Positions 18,163-27,336 of a stretch of 64,000 nt of DNA are shown here, piece by piece. The DNA comes from an uncultured Clostridia bacterium. Lineage in GTDB: Bacteria; Bacillota; Clostridia; Oscillospirales; Oscillospiraceae. How positions within the stretch are numbered: the first letter of the stretch is position 1; the number at the start of each line of letters is the position of its first letter. The notes under the pieces were generated by a model. It saw only the letters and a program-made list of their open reading frames with translations, was not told the origin of the DNA and ran no database searches. Location: the NCBI GenBank assembly GCA_945915065.1, contig CAMEER010000001.1, positions 90,819 to 154,818 of the forward strand. Direction: 5' to 3'. Made by a program: the position numbers and the translations under genes.

Positions 18163-19647
18163 TCAGAGGGTTTCCGGCATATCCGGGGCATTTTCCGCGG
18201 AATATTCCTCCGAGGACTGGCGGTGATGCCGCAGCAGCATGGCGGCGTGCTCCTCCTCCCGCAAATTGCGGAACACCCGGCGCATCATCACCAGCGTCAG
18301 AGCGAAGGAGCATACATCCGCCACACTCTGGGCCAGCTGTATCCCCAACTGATCCAGCCACAGGGGCAGCAGCATTACGGCGGGGATGAAAAACAGTCCC
18401 TGACGGGCTGCCGCAAGGATGGTGGCGGGCAGGGTCTTGCCCATGGTCTGGGTCATCATATTGCTGACCAAGGCGTAGGCGGCCAGAGGGAAGGTAATAC
18501 ACTGGCACCGCATGGCCCGCGCGCCAAAGGCAACCACCTCTGGATCGTTCCGGAAAACGGCGATCAGCTGGGGAGCAAAGAGCAGTCCCACCGCGGCGAC
18601 TACGATCAGAAAGACCGTGCCCCATTTGACACAGAACCGGAAGCCCTGACGGACCCGGTCATAGAGCTTGGCGCCATAGTTGAAGCCGCATACAGGCTGG
18701 AAGCCCTGCCCGAAGCCGATCAGCGCCGAGTTGGCGGTGGTCATCACACGGTTTACCACGCTCATGGCGGCAATGGCGGCATCGCCGTAATGTCCGGCCG
18801 CCACATTCAGACAGATGGTGGACACGGACATCAGACCCTGGCGGCATAAGCTGGGGAATCCGCCCCGCAGGATCTCTTTGAAAATGTGGCGGGTAAAGCG
18901 GATTTTTTGGGGATGCAGCCGCAGATTGCCGCCCTGCGTGCAGCCGAACAGCAGCAGGGCAAAGGAGCACAGCTGGCCGATGATGGTGGCCAGCGCCGCA
19001 CCGGTGATACCCATGTTAAAGGTGAAGATCAGCAGCGGGTCCAGCCCTACGTTGATGACCGCGCCGGCCACAATGCCGATCATGCTGTAAATGGCGCTGC
19101 CCTGAAAGCGCAGCTGGTTATTCAGCACAAAGGAGGCGGTCATGTAGGGCGCGCCCAGCAGGATGATCCGCAGGTAGTCGCAGGCGTAGGGCAAAATGGT
19201 GTCCGTGGAGCCCAGCAGCAGCGCCAGCGGCCGCAGAAAGATCTGGCCCAGTATCAGCAGGAGAAAGCCGGCCAGAAAAGCCAGCGCCACGGCGGAGATG
19301 GCCATGGTTTCGGCGTCCTCCGTCTGGTGGCGGCCCAGCTGGCGGGAGATGTAGTTGCCGCTGCCCTGACCGAAGAAAAAGCCGGTGGCCTGGATGATGG
19401 CCATCAGCGAAAAGACTACGCCCACTGCGCCGGTGGCCGCGTTGGAATGGAGCAGACCCACAAAAAAGGTGTCCGCCAAATTGTAGGCGGCAGTCACCAG
19501 CATGGAGATGATGGTGGGAACTGCCATTTCACATACCAGCCGTCCCACCGGTTCGGTGGTCAGGCGATGGTATTTTTCCTCCTGCAAAAGATTGGCTTCT
19601 TTCAGATGCTTTGTCTCATGGAGATGATGATTGTGATACATATCCAC
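18163..19647 (-). CDS. MATE family efflux transporter
   Basis: 12-TM-like; PVGRLVCEMAVPTIISMLVTAAYNLADTFFVG; GFQPVCGFNYGA. Confidence 0.9.
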   Translation of the reverse strand: MDMYHNHHLHETKHLKEANLLQEEKYHRLTTEPVGRLVCEMAVPTIISMLVTAAYNLADTFFVGLLHSNAATGAVGVVFSLMAIIQATGFFFGQGSGNYISRQLGRHQTEDAETMAISAVALAFLAGFLLLILGQIFLRPLALLLGSTDTILPYACDYLRIILLGAPYMTASFVLNNQLRFQGSAIYSMIGIVAGAVINVGLDPLLIFTFNMGITGAALATIIGQLCSFALLLFGCTQGGNLRLHPQKIRFTRHIFKEILRGGFPSLCRQGLMSVSTICLNVAAGHYGDAAIAAMSVVNRVMTTANSALIGFGQGFQPVCGFNYGAKLYDRVRQGFRFCVKWGTVFLIVVAAVGLLFAPQLIAVFRNDPEVVAFGARAMRCQCITFPLAAYALVSNMMTQTMGKTLPATILAAARQGLFFIPAVMLLPLWLDQLGIQLAQSVADVCSFALTLVMMRRVFRNLREEEHAAMLLRHHRQSSEEYSAENAPDMPETL

Positions 19648-19712
19648 CTCGGTTTCAGTGGTTTTTCTACTTATTTTTTATCATAACATGGATGATTCTG
19701 TAAATCAAGCCC

Positions 19713-19741
19713 ATTGACCGGCGGCGCCGACTGCACTATAA
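19713..19741 (+). promoter_or_regulatory. sigma70-type promoter of the inorganic pyrophosphatase gene
   Basis: TTGACC-17-TATAAT. Confidence 0.7.
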
Positions 19742-19784
19742 TAGCAACCAGGAGAACACTTTTTCGTAAAGGAGCTTAACTGGT

Positions 19785-21398
19785 ATGAACGAGATCTATG
19801 TGACCGGCCATCGCAATCCGGATACCGACTCCATTGTGGCCGCCATGTCCTATGCGGCGCTGAAGAACGCGCTGGGCGAGAAGGAGTATGTGGCGGTGCA
19901 TCTGGGCACCATCAGCGACGAGACCAACCGGATGCTGAAGCACTTCGGCTTCAAGCCGCCCCGCTTTATCCAGAACGTGCGCACGCAGGTGCGGGATCTG
20001 GACTTTGACCGTCCCCCCTGTCTGGACGCCTCTGTCACCATGGACCGGGCGTGGCAGCTGATGCGCAGCCAGAAGATCTCTGCCATTCCCGTGACCAACG
20101 AGGACGGCACCTTGTACGGAATGCTGTCCGCCGGCGACATTGCCACCTTCAGCCTGAACACCATCGCCAATCCGGTGGTGGAGGAGGTGCCCATGTTCAA
20201 CCTGCTGAGCGTCATCGAGGGCCGCGTGGTGGGCGAGGGCGGTGATCTGGTGGACAGTCTGTCCGGCAGCGTGTCCATCGCCCTGCCCCAGAGCTGTGAA
20301 AACCTGCTGTTTGACAGCTCTGACAGCATCGTGCTGTGCGGCAGCCAGCCGGATATGATCCGCCGGGCGCTGGACATGCAGGTATCCTGCCTGATCCTGT
20401 GCCAGACCGACGTGGATCCGGAATGGGTAAAAGACGCCGGCAAGACCTGCATTATCTCCACGCCCTTTGACGCCAGCCGTGTTCACCGGCTGATCTATCA
20501 GGCCATCCCCATCTCCCGGCCCTGTGCCACCGGAGATCTGATCTGCTTCCATCTGGATGACTACATAGACGACGTGCGGGAGGTGGTGCTGAAAAGCCGC
20601 TATCGCTGCTACCCCGTGCTGGACGAGGAGGAAAAAGTGGTGGGCACCCTGTCCCGTTACCATCTGCTCCGTCCCCGCCGTAAGCAGGTGGTGCTGGTGG
20701 ACCACAACGAGCTGGCCCAGACAGTGCCCGGCATTGAGCAGGCGGAGATCCTGGCCATCGTTGACCATCACCGTCTGGCGGATATCCAGACCCGACAGCC
20801 CATCAACGTCCGCAACGAGCCGGTGGGCAGCACCAACACCATCATCACTTCCATGTATCAGGAGCACGGCGTTATGCCCTCCCCCCACATGGCAGGCCTG
20901 ATGGCGGCGGCGATTCTGTCGGATACGGTGATGTTCAAGTCTCCCACCTGCACCAAACGGGACATTGCCATGGCCGAGCGGCTGGCCCGCATCGCCCATG
21001 TGTCACTGGAGGAACTGGGCCGGGAGCTGTTTGCCTCCGGCGCGGTGGACAGCAAGTCGGCGGAGGATCTGCTGCGCAGCGACTTCAAGGAATTCCATAT
21101 CGCCGAGCAGAACCTCGGCGTGGGTCAGGTGACATGTATTGACTCCGAGCATCTGATGCAGCGCAAGGAGGATCTGCTGAAGGCCATGGAGGAAATGCAG
21201 AAGAGCCATGAGTACGATATGGTAATCCTGATGCTGACCGATGTGCTGCAGGAGGGTACGCAGCTGCTGTTTATCGGCAGCGATGACGCCATCCGCAATG
21301 CCTTTGCCGTGGAGCCAAAGGACAACACGGTATTTTTGCCGGGCGTCATGTCCCGCAAAAAACAGGTGATCCCCATGCTGACGACCCTGTGGGGCTGA
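19785..21398 (+). CDS. manganese-dependent inorganic pyrophosphatase with internal CBS/DRTGG regulatory insert
   Basis: VTGHRNPDTDSIVAAMSYA, DHHRLADIQ, 537 aa with CBS-like inserts. Confidence 0.92.
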   Translation: MNEIYVTGHRNPDTDSIVAAMSYAALKNALGEKEYVAVHLGTISDETNRMLKHFGFKPPRFIQNVRTQVRDLDFDRPPCLDASVTMDRAWQLMRSQKISAIPVTNEDGTLYGMLSAGDIATFSLNTIANPVVEEVPMFNLLSVIEGRVVGEGGDLVDSLSGSVSIALPQSCENLLFDSSDSIVLCGSQPDMIRRALDMQVSCLILCQTDVDPEWVKDAGKTCIISTPFDASRVHRLIYQAIPISRPCATGDLICFHLDDYIDDVREVVLKSRYRCYPVLDEEEKVVGTLSRYHLLRPRRKQVVLVDHNELAQTVPGIEQAEILAIVDHHRLADIQTRQPINVRNEPVGSTNTIITSMYQEHGVMPSPHMAGLMAAAILSDTVMFKSPTCTKRDIAMAERLARIAHVSLEELGRELFASGAVDSKSAEDLLRSDFKEFHIAEQNLGVGQVTCIDSEHLMQRKEDLLKAMEEMQKSHEYDMVILMLTDVLQEGTQLLFIGSDDAIRNAFAVEPKDNTVFLPGVMSRKKQVIPMLTTLWG

Positions 21399-21565
21399 GA
21401 AAAAGAAAAGAAACGTTCACCGCGGAAATCCTTTGCAGCGGACATTTTGCGCTGTTGGGGAGAAATCCACGTTAAAATACCACAGAACCGCGCCGTAATG
21501 TCCCACCTGTTTTCGGGAAACCCTATACAATAGAAAAAGCTTACGGAGAAAACGGGGAGGAGCCT

Positions 21566-21691
21566 ATGCCGGTTTGTGTCAGAAGTGAAACGGAAACGCT
21601 GGAGCAGGTACTGCTGCACCGCCCGGGGGCGGTGCTGGAGCAGCCGGTACCCGGCGAATTGGAACGGCTGCTGTTTGACGATTGCTTGTGA
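21566..21691 (+). pseudogene. 5' remnant of an arginine deiminase (arcA-like), 41 codons then stop
   Basis: MPVCVRSETETLEQVLLHRPGAVLEQPVPGELERLLFDDCL* matches the ADI N-terminal pattern (SEIG.LK.VLLHRPG.EL..L.P..LERLLFDD). Confidence 0.7.
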
Positions 21692-21719
21692 CGCTGCGTT
21701 ATGTAGTACAGTGGCGTCA
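21675..21719 (+). promoter_or_regulatory. candidate MerR-type promoter (19-bp spacer) with TGACGC/GCGTCA inverted repeat
   Basis: TTGACG-19-TATGTA at 21675-21705; inverted repeat 21689-21694/21714-21719. Confidence 0.4.
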
Positions 21720-21736
21720 TGAGGAGGTGGAGCGCC

Positions 21737-22462
21737 ATGTCGAAATACACCACAGGTGAACTGGCAAAGCTGTGCGGCGTTACCGTGCGGACGGTACAGT
21801 ACTACGATACCCGGGGCATCCTGATCCCCAGCGAACTGTCCGAGGGGGGACGGCGGCTGTATACCGACGGCGATCTGCGGCGGCTGAAGATCATCTGCTT
21901 TCTGCGGGACATGGGCCTGCCCATCGACGCCATTGCCCAGCTGCTGGCGGAGGAGGAGCCGGGCCGGATTATCACGCTGCTGCTGGAGCAGCAGGCCCAG
22001 TCCCTGCGCCGTGAAATTGCGCGGCAGCAGGACAAACTGGAGAAGGTGGAGGCGCTGCAGCGTCAGGCGAAGCAGCAGGAGCAGTTCTCTGTGGAATCCA
22101 TTGGCGACATGGCGTGTCTGATGGAGAAACGAACGCAGTTGAGGCGGCTGCATATGATCCTGCTGCTGACAGGGATTCCCATGGCACTGCTGGAGGTAAC
22201 GGGTATCGTTCTGTGGATCGCCGCGGGGGTCTGGTGGCCCTTTGTGCTGTATCTGCTGCTGGCCGTACCCTATGGCGTGTGGGGCAGCCGGTACTATTTC
22301 AGGCGGGTGGCCTACATCTGCCCCCGGTGCCATGCCGTGTTCCGGCCAAAATTCAAAGAGGCGTTTTTCGCCCGCCATACGCCCTCTGCCCGGAAGCTGA
22401 CCTGCACCTGCTGCGGGTATCACGGCTTTTGCGTGGAGACCTTCGGCGGCGACGGAGAATGA
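21737..22462 (+). CDS. MerR family regulator with two C-terminal TM segments and zinc ribbon
   Basis: MSKYTTGELAKLCGVTVRTVQYYDTRGILIP...; TM-like MILLLTGIPMALLEVTGIVLWIAAGVWWPFVLYLLLAVPYGVWG; CPRC...CTCC. Confidence 0.88.
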   Translation: MSKYTTGELAKLCGVTVRTVQYYDTRGILIPSELSEGGRRLYTDGDLRRLKIICFLRDMGLPIDAIAQLLAEEEPGRIITLLLEQQAQSLRREIARQQDKLEKVEALQRQAKQQEQFSVESIGDMACLMEKRTQLRRLHMILLLTGIPMALLEVTGIVLWIAAGVWWPFVLYLLLAVPYGVWGSRYYFRRVAYICPRCHAVFRPKFKEAFFARHTPSARKLTCTCCGYHGFCVETFGGDGE

Positions 22463-22554
22463 AACGGCTTTTGACGGAAAACCGCGCGCCTCTGCGCCTC
22501 ACGCCGGCGCTGCCGCCCATCGTCAAAACGGTGTGGACTATCTTCGCGTAATGC

Positions 22555-22590
22555 AAAAAGACGACTGACCATTGGTCAGCCGTCTTTTTC
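22555..22590. terminator. bidirectional terminator
   Basis: AAAAAGACGACTGACC-ATT-GGTCAGCCGTCTTTTT (one mismatch). Confidence 0.7.
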
Positions 22591-22600
22591 TCTTGTGGTG

Positions 22601-23275
22601 TCATTCCTCGTCCAGACGGCGCAGACCCGCTACGTCTGACACCGGCAGGGAAAAGCTGATGGCGCCCGCCCTGGTGGCGGGACCGGCTTCTTTATTGATG
22701 GCGTTCATAATGGCGGCTTTCTCTTTGCCGCCGGCTACGATGTAGATGACGTCCTTTTCGTCGGCCAGCGACACGCCGAAAAACTTCTCGGTGCCGATGC
22801 CGCCGGTACCCTTGGCGTGCAGCACCGTGCCGCCGCCGGCCCCCGCGCCGCGGGCCGCGTCCATCACCATATCGGAGTGGCCTTCGTTCAGGATCACCAC
22901 AATCAGTTCATGCTCAAAATGCATCGTCGGTACACCTCCGCTGGCGGCTTTGCCGCCGTCTGTCAGATAGGCAAGCGTCCGCCCGCTGCTGACGCTCTTC
23001 AGGGGCACGGCCAGCATCAGGCCGTTGCCGGGAATGTCAATAAACAGCTTGCGCTTGGCGGCGCGGAACAACTGCTTCATTACGTCCGTTCCCACCACCG
23101 CGCCGGTCACGGCTTTCTCTGTCCGGGACAGGCCGTACAGCGCCAGATGCTCAGGCGTGGCGGTGCCCCGGCCCAGCATGGTGGTGACCAGATTCAGCCC
23201 GGCGTCCCGGTACAGCGCCGCCATATCCTCCGCCCGTTCACGGTCGGTAATGCTCATCAGGTAGTACAGTTCCAT
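22601..23275 (-). CDS. tandem P-II-like regulatory protein
   Basis: Two P-II-like halves: MELYYLMSITDRERAEDMAALYRDAGLNLVTTMLGRG... and HELIVVILNEGHSDMVMDAARGAGAGGGTVLHAKG... Confidence 0.7.
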   Translation of the reverse strand: MELYYLMSITDRERAEDMAALYRDAGLNLVTTMLGRGTATPEHLALYGLSRTEKAVTGAVVGTDVMKQLFRAAKRKLFIDIPGNGLMLAVPLKSVSSGRTLAYLTDGGKAASGGVPTMHFEHELIVVILNEGHSDMVMDAARGAGAGGGTVLHAKGTGGIGTEKFFGVSLADEKDVIYIVAGGKEKAAIMNAINKEAGPATRAGAISFSLPVSDVAGLRRLDEE

Positions 23276-23276
23276 A

Positions 23277-24803
23277 TCAGGCCACCTCCCACAGCTCGAT
23301 GACGCCCTCGTCGCTGAGATCCAGCACGGCCTCCTGCTCCTTGACACGGCGGGTCTTGATGACGTAGATGGCGCCCATCACCTGCACGGTGATGAGAGGC
23401 ATCATGGCCACCAGCGCTACCAGACCGAAAGCGTCGGTCATGACATTGCCGCCCAGCGCGGTGGTGGCGCCCATGGCGAAGGGCAGCATGAAGGTGGCGG
23501 TCAGGGGACCGGAGGCCACACCGCCGGAGTCAAAGGCGATGGCGGTGAAGGTGCTGGGGACGAAGAAGGACAGCCCCAGCGCAATGATATAACCCGGCAG
23601 GATGAACCACAGAATGGAGATCCCCGTCAGCACACGCACCATGGCAAGGCCCATGGCCGCAGCCACGGCGATGGAAAGGCTCATGCCCATGGCCCGGGAG
23701 GAAATGGCGCCGGCGCTGAGCTCCTCCACCTGCTTGTTCAGCACATGGACAGCAGGCTCGGCATTGATGATGAACCAGCCCATCAGCGTGGCCAGCGGGA
23801 TCAGCAGCAGGCCCAGCCCCTGCTCTGCCATGACGCCGCCCAGCACATAGCCCAGCGAGGAGAAGCCCACGTTGACGCCGGTGAGAAACAGCACAAGACC
23901 CACATATGTATAGGCTACGCCGATCAGAATCCGCAGCAGCGGCAGCTTCCGCAGGCGCAGGGAGAACACCTGAAACAGCAGGAAAAATACACAGATGGGC
24001 AGCAGTGCCACGGCTACCTCTCCCATCATAAGGGGAAGCTCCTCCAGATAGCCATAGCCTACGGTCAGAGTGGTCTCAAAGCCGTTGACCACGGTTTCTG
24101 AGGAGACCGTGGTGGTTTCCGGATAGAGGAAGCCCAGCAGAAGAACCGACAGAATGGGACCGATGGAGCACAGTGCTACCAGACCGAAGCTGTCGGCCTT
24201 GGCTTTTTCATCGCTTCGGATGGAGGCGACGCCCACGCCCAGCGCCATAATGAACGGCACCGTCATGGGGCCTGTGGTGACGCCGCCGGAGTCAAAGGCC
24301 ACCGAAAGGAAGTCAGGGTCGGACAGGGCGGCCAGCAGAAACACGATACCGTAAAAGATCAGCAGCAGCGTCCGCAGGGAGATGCCCAGCAGGATGCGCA
24401 GCATACAGATGGTCAGGAAAATGCCCACACCTGCCGACACCGCCAGAACCAGCATGGTTTTGTCAATGCCCGGCACATTTTGCGCCAGTACCTGCAGATC
24501 CGGCTCGGCGATGGTGATGACAAGACCCAGAAAAAAGGCCAGAACCAAAATCAGCCACAGGCGGCGGGATTTTGTCATTTTGGCGCCCACCAGATTGCCC
24601 ATCTGGGTCATGGCCAGCTCCGCGCCCAGCGTGAACAGGCCCATGCCCACGATCAGCATCAGCGCGCCCACCAGAAAGGCCAGCATCAATCCGCTGCCCA
24701 CGGGGATGAAGAAGAAACACAGGACCGCCACGATGATGGTGATGGGCAGTACGGAATCCACCGCTTCCTTCAGTTTACCGTTGATAATTTTACGACTGGT
24801 CAA
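23277..24803 (-). CDS. DUF1538 family integral membrane protein (TTG start)
   Basis: Internally duplicated membrane protein: repeated AFDSGGVTTGPMTVPFIMALG / AFDSGGVASGPLTATFMLPFA; AAAGGAG RBS before TTG at 24803. Confidence 0.8.
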   Translation of the reverse strand: MTSRKIINGKLKEAVDSVLPITIIVAVLCFFFIPVGSGLMLAFLVGALMLIVGMGLFTLGAELAMTQMGNLVGAKMTKSRRLWLILVLAFFLGLVITIAEPDLQVLAQNVPGIDKTMLVLAVSAGVGIFLTICMLRILLGISLRTLLLIFYGIVFLLAALSDPDFLSVAFDSGGVTTGPMTVPFIMALGVGVASIRSDEKAKADSFGLVALCSIGPILSVLLLGFLYPETTTVSSETVVNGFETTLTVGYGYLEELPLMMGEVAVALLPICVFFLLFQVFSLRLRKLPLLRILIGVAYTYVGLVLFLTGVNVGFSSLGYVLGGVMAEQGLGLLLIPLATLMGWFIINAEPAVHVLNKQVEELSAGAISSRAMGMSLSIAVAAAMGLAMVRVLTGISILWFILPGYIIALGLSFFVPSTFTAIAFDSGGVASGPLTATFMLPFAMGATTALGGNVMTDAFGLVALVAMMPLITVQVMGAIYVIKTRRVKEQEAVLDLSDEGVIELWEVA

Positions 24804-24954
24804 AATAACGCTCCTTTTCTGTCGGGCAACAAAGGGGCGCGCCGATTCCGGTGCGCCGCAAGAAAGGTAATGATTATAAAATAGTATACTATAAGCTGTC
24901 GGAAAAGGCAAGTTAAAACCCTGACAAGATGTGTGATGCGCCAAGGGCTGTGGG

Positions 24955-25470
24955 TCAAAAGAACCAGCGGACGCACCATGCCGCCGCCAGAAAGCCTGCC
25001 AGATCTGCCATAAGAGCGGCGGGAATGGTATAGCGGATTTTTTTGATGCCCGCCGCGCCGAAATAGACAGCGATGGTATAGAAGGTGGTTTCCGTGCAGC
25101 CCAGCATGACCGCTGCGGTGCGGCCGATGGTGCTGTCGGGGCCGTAGGTCTCCATCAGTTCACTGCCGGCGGCCAGCGCTCCGCTGCCGCTGAGGGGACG
25201 GATCAGCAGCAGCGGCGTGGTTTCCGGCGGAATGCCGATGGCCGTCAGCACCGGCGCGAGGGCCGAAGTGAGGAAGTCCAGCGCGCCGGAGGCGCGGAAC
25301 ATATACACCGCCGTCAGCAGCGCCACCAGATTGGGAAAGATCCGCAGCAGCACCCGCAGGCCTTCGGCGGCGCCGTCCGTCAGGGCGGTGTATACGTCCA
25401 CGCGCTTTCCCAGTCCCCGTGCCGTTACCGCCGCCAGCAGCAGAGGGATCAACACAGAGGTCAGGTCCAT
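24955..25470 (-). CDS. spmB: spore maturation protein B
   Basis: LRIFPNLVALLTAVYMFRASGALDFL, IRPLSGSGALA, GCTETTFYTIAVYFGAAGIKKIRYTIPAAL. Confidence 0.92.
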   Translation of the reverse strand: MDLTSVLIPLLLAAVTARGLGKRVDVYTALTDGAAEGLRVLLRIFPNLVALLTAVYMFRASGALDFLTSALAPVLTAIGIPPETTPLLLIRPLSGSGALAAGSELMETYGPDSTIGRTAAVMLGCTETTFYTIAVYFGAAGIKKIRYTIPAALMADLAGFLAAAWCVRWFF

Positions 25471-25471
25471 A

Positions 25472-26050
25472 TCAGCGCCGCCAGATGGCCTGAAGGACAC
25501 GGGCCGCCAGCAGGCCCGCCGATACTGACAGCACGGAGGAGAGCCATACGGCAGGCAGAATGTCGAAGGGGGCCGCGCAGCCGTGGGCACTGCGGACGGC
25601 AGCCACGGTGGTGGGCAGCAGCTGAATGGAGGCGGTGTTCAGCACCACCAGACGGCACAGCTCATCGCTGGCCACGCCGCCGCAGCCCTGCGCCATTCTG
25701 GTGGCGGCACGGATGCCCAATGGCGTGGCGGCATTGCCCAGCCCCAGAAGATTGGCGGAGACGTTGGCGCTGAGAGCGGCCAATGTTTCACTGTCGCGGC
25801 TGGCGTTGGGCAGGATGCGGCGCAGCAGTGGTCGCAGCAGACCGGCTAGCTTTCCGCTGAGACCGCAGCGGTCCATCAGCGTCATAACGCCGCTCCACAG
25901 GCAGATGGCACCCGCCATGGAAAGGCACAGCTCTACCGCGGACTGCGCGCCGGTCAGGGCGGCGGCAGAGACGGCGGACAGCTGTCCTGTGGCACAGCCG
26001 AACAGCAGCGAAAGGAAAAAAAGACCTGTCAAAAAGTAAGGCATCGCCAT
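25472..26050 (-). CDS. spmA: spore maturation protein A
   Basis: LCLSMAGAICLWSGVMTLMDRCGLSGKLAGLLRPLLRRILP, NLLGLGNAATPLGI. Confidence 0.92.
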   Translation of the reverse strand: MAMPYFLTGLFFLSLLFGCATGQLSAVSAAALTGAQSAVELCLSMAGAICLWSGVMTLMDRCGLSGKLAGLLRPLLRRILPNASRDSETLAALSANVSANLLGLGNAATPLGIRAATRMAQGCGGVASDELCRLVVLNTASIQLLPTTVAAVRSAHGCAAPFDILPAVWLSSVLSVSAGLLAARVLQAIWRR

Positions 26051-26131
26051 ATTATCTCACCTCGGATAAACTATATGCACAGAAGGAATGGCGATATTTG
26101 TAAAAAAATTGGATATTATGTCGACGGACAG

Positions 26132-26160
26132 TTGACAAACTGGTAAAAATATGGCATGAT
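26132..26160 (+). promoter_or_regulatory. promoter of abrB-like gene
   Basis: TTGACA-17-CATGAT. Confidence 0.55.
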
Positions 26161-26215
26161 GGATGCGCAGAGGAACTCACCCTGTGGTGAGAAGCAGAAC
26201 AGAGGAGAGGTTTGC

Positions 26216-26458
26216 GTGAAGTCGACCGGTATTGTGAGAAAGGTAGACGAGCTGGGGCGGATCGTACTTCCCATTGAACTGCGCCGCACATTGGACATTG
26301 CTGAGAAGGATGCTTTGGAGATTTATGTGGATGGTTCTACCATTGTATTGAAGAAGTTTCGGCCCAGCTGTGTCTTTTGTGACAGCAGCAGAGATCTGGT
26401 GACGTACAAGGACAAGAACATCTGCCCCAGATGTCTCAGGGACCTGAAAAACAGCTGA
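26216..26458 (+). CDS. AbrB family transition-state regulator with C-terminal zinc-ribbon-like tail (GTG start)
   Basis: VKSTGIVRKVDELGRIVLPIELRRTLDIAEKDALEIYVDG; CVFCDSS...CPRCLRDL. Confidence 0.9.
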   Translation: MKSTGIVRKVDELGRIVLPIELRRTLDIAEKDALEIYVDGSTIVLKKFRPSCVFCDSSRDLVTYKDKNICPRCLRDLKNS

Positions 26459-26464
26459 CACGCG

Positions 26465-26502
26465 AAAACATCCCCACCGCCGCGGCGGTGGGGATGTTTT
26501 TA
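26465..26502. terminator. bidirectional terminator
   Basis: AAACATCCCCACCGCC-GC-GGCGGTGGGGATGTTTTT. Confidence 0.85.
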
Positions 26503-27330
26503 TTGCTTCAATGCCGCGTCGTACAGGGCGTTGCGGCTCAGACCGGTGTCGTCGGCCACGGCCCGGACAGCGTCCTTCAGGCGCTGGCCTTCGGCACGGC
26601 GGCGCAGTACCAGCGCCACACCCTCCTCCAGCGTCAGGGCAGAGGCGGCGGCTTTTTCCCGGCCGGCCACCACCAGCACATATTCGCCCCTGGGCTCGTT
26701 GGCGGCGTAGTAGTCCGCTGCGGCGGACAGCGTGGTGCGCACAGTCTCCTCGTGGAGCTTGGTCAATTCCCGACACAGGGCGATGCGTCTGTCGCCGCCC
26801 AGCAGCTCCGCCATGTCGCAGAGGGTGGCGCGGAGACGGTGGGGCGCCTCGTGAAAGATCATGGTGCGCGTCTCGCCGGACAGCTCCTGCAGCTGCTCCC
26901 GGCGCTCCTTTTTGCCGGAGGGAAGAAAGCCCTCAAAGGTGAAGCGTCCTGTGGGCAGGCCGGAGACAGCCAGTGCGTAGACGGCGGCGCAGCAGCCGGG
27001 GATAGCCTGCACGGTGATGCCGTTTTCGGCGCACAGACGCACCAGCTCCTCGCCGGGATCGCTGATGGCGGGCATCCCCGCGTCGGTGACCAGCGCGCAG
27101 GTCTCACCGGACAGCAGGCGGGTGAGGATCGCCTGTCCCGCTGCGGCACGGTTGTGCTCGTGATAGCTGACCAGCGGTTTTTTGACGTCGAAATGATTCA
27201 ACAGCTTCACCGAGACACGGGTATCCTCGGCGGCAATGAAATCGGCGTTTTGCAGCGTTTCCACGGCGCGGGGAGAGAAGTCTCCCAGATTGCCGATGGG
27301 GGTGGCCACCAGATATAAGATTCCGGGCAT
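26500..27330 (-). CDS. rsmI: 16S rRNA (cytidine(1402)-2'-O)-methyltransferase
   Basis: LYLVATPIGNLGDFSPRAVETLQNADFIAAEDTR; VTDAGMPAISDPGEELV. Confidence 0.95.
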   Translation of the reverse strand: MPGILYLVATPIGNLGDFSPRAVETLQNADFIAAEDTRVSVKLLNHFDVKKPLVSYHEHNRAAAGQAILTRLLSGETCALVTDAGMPAISDPGEELVRLCAENGITVQAIPGCCAAVYALAVSGLPTGRFTFEGFLPSGKKERREQLQELSGETRTMIFHEAPHRLRATLCDMAELLGGDRRIALCRELTKLHEETVRTTLSAAADYYAANEPRGEYVLVVAGREKAAASALTLEEGVALVLRRRAEGQRLKDAVRAVADDTGLSRNALYDAALKQ

Positions 27331-27336
27331 AATGGG

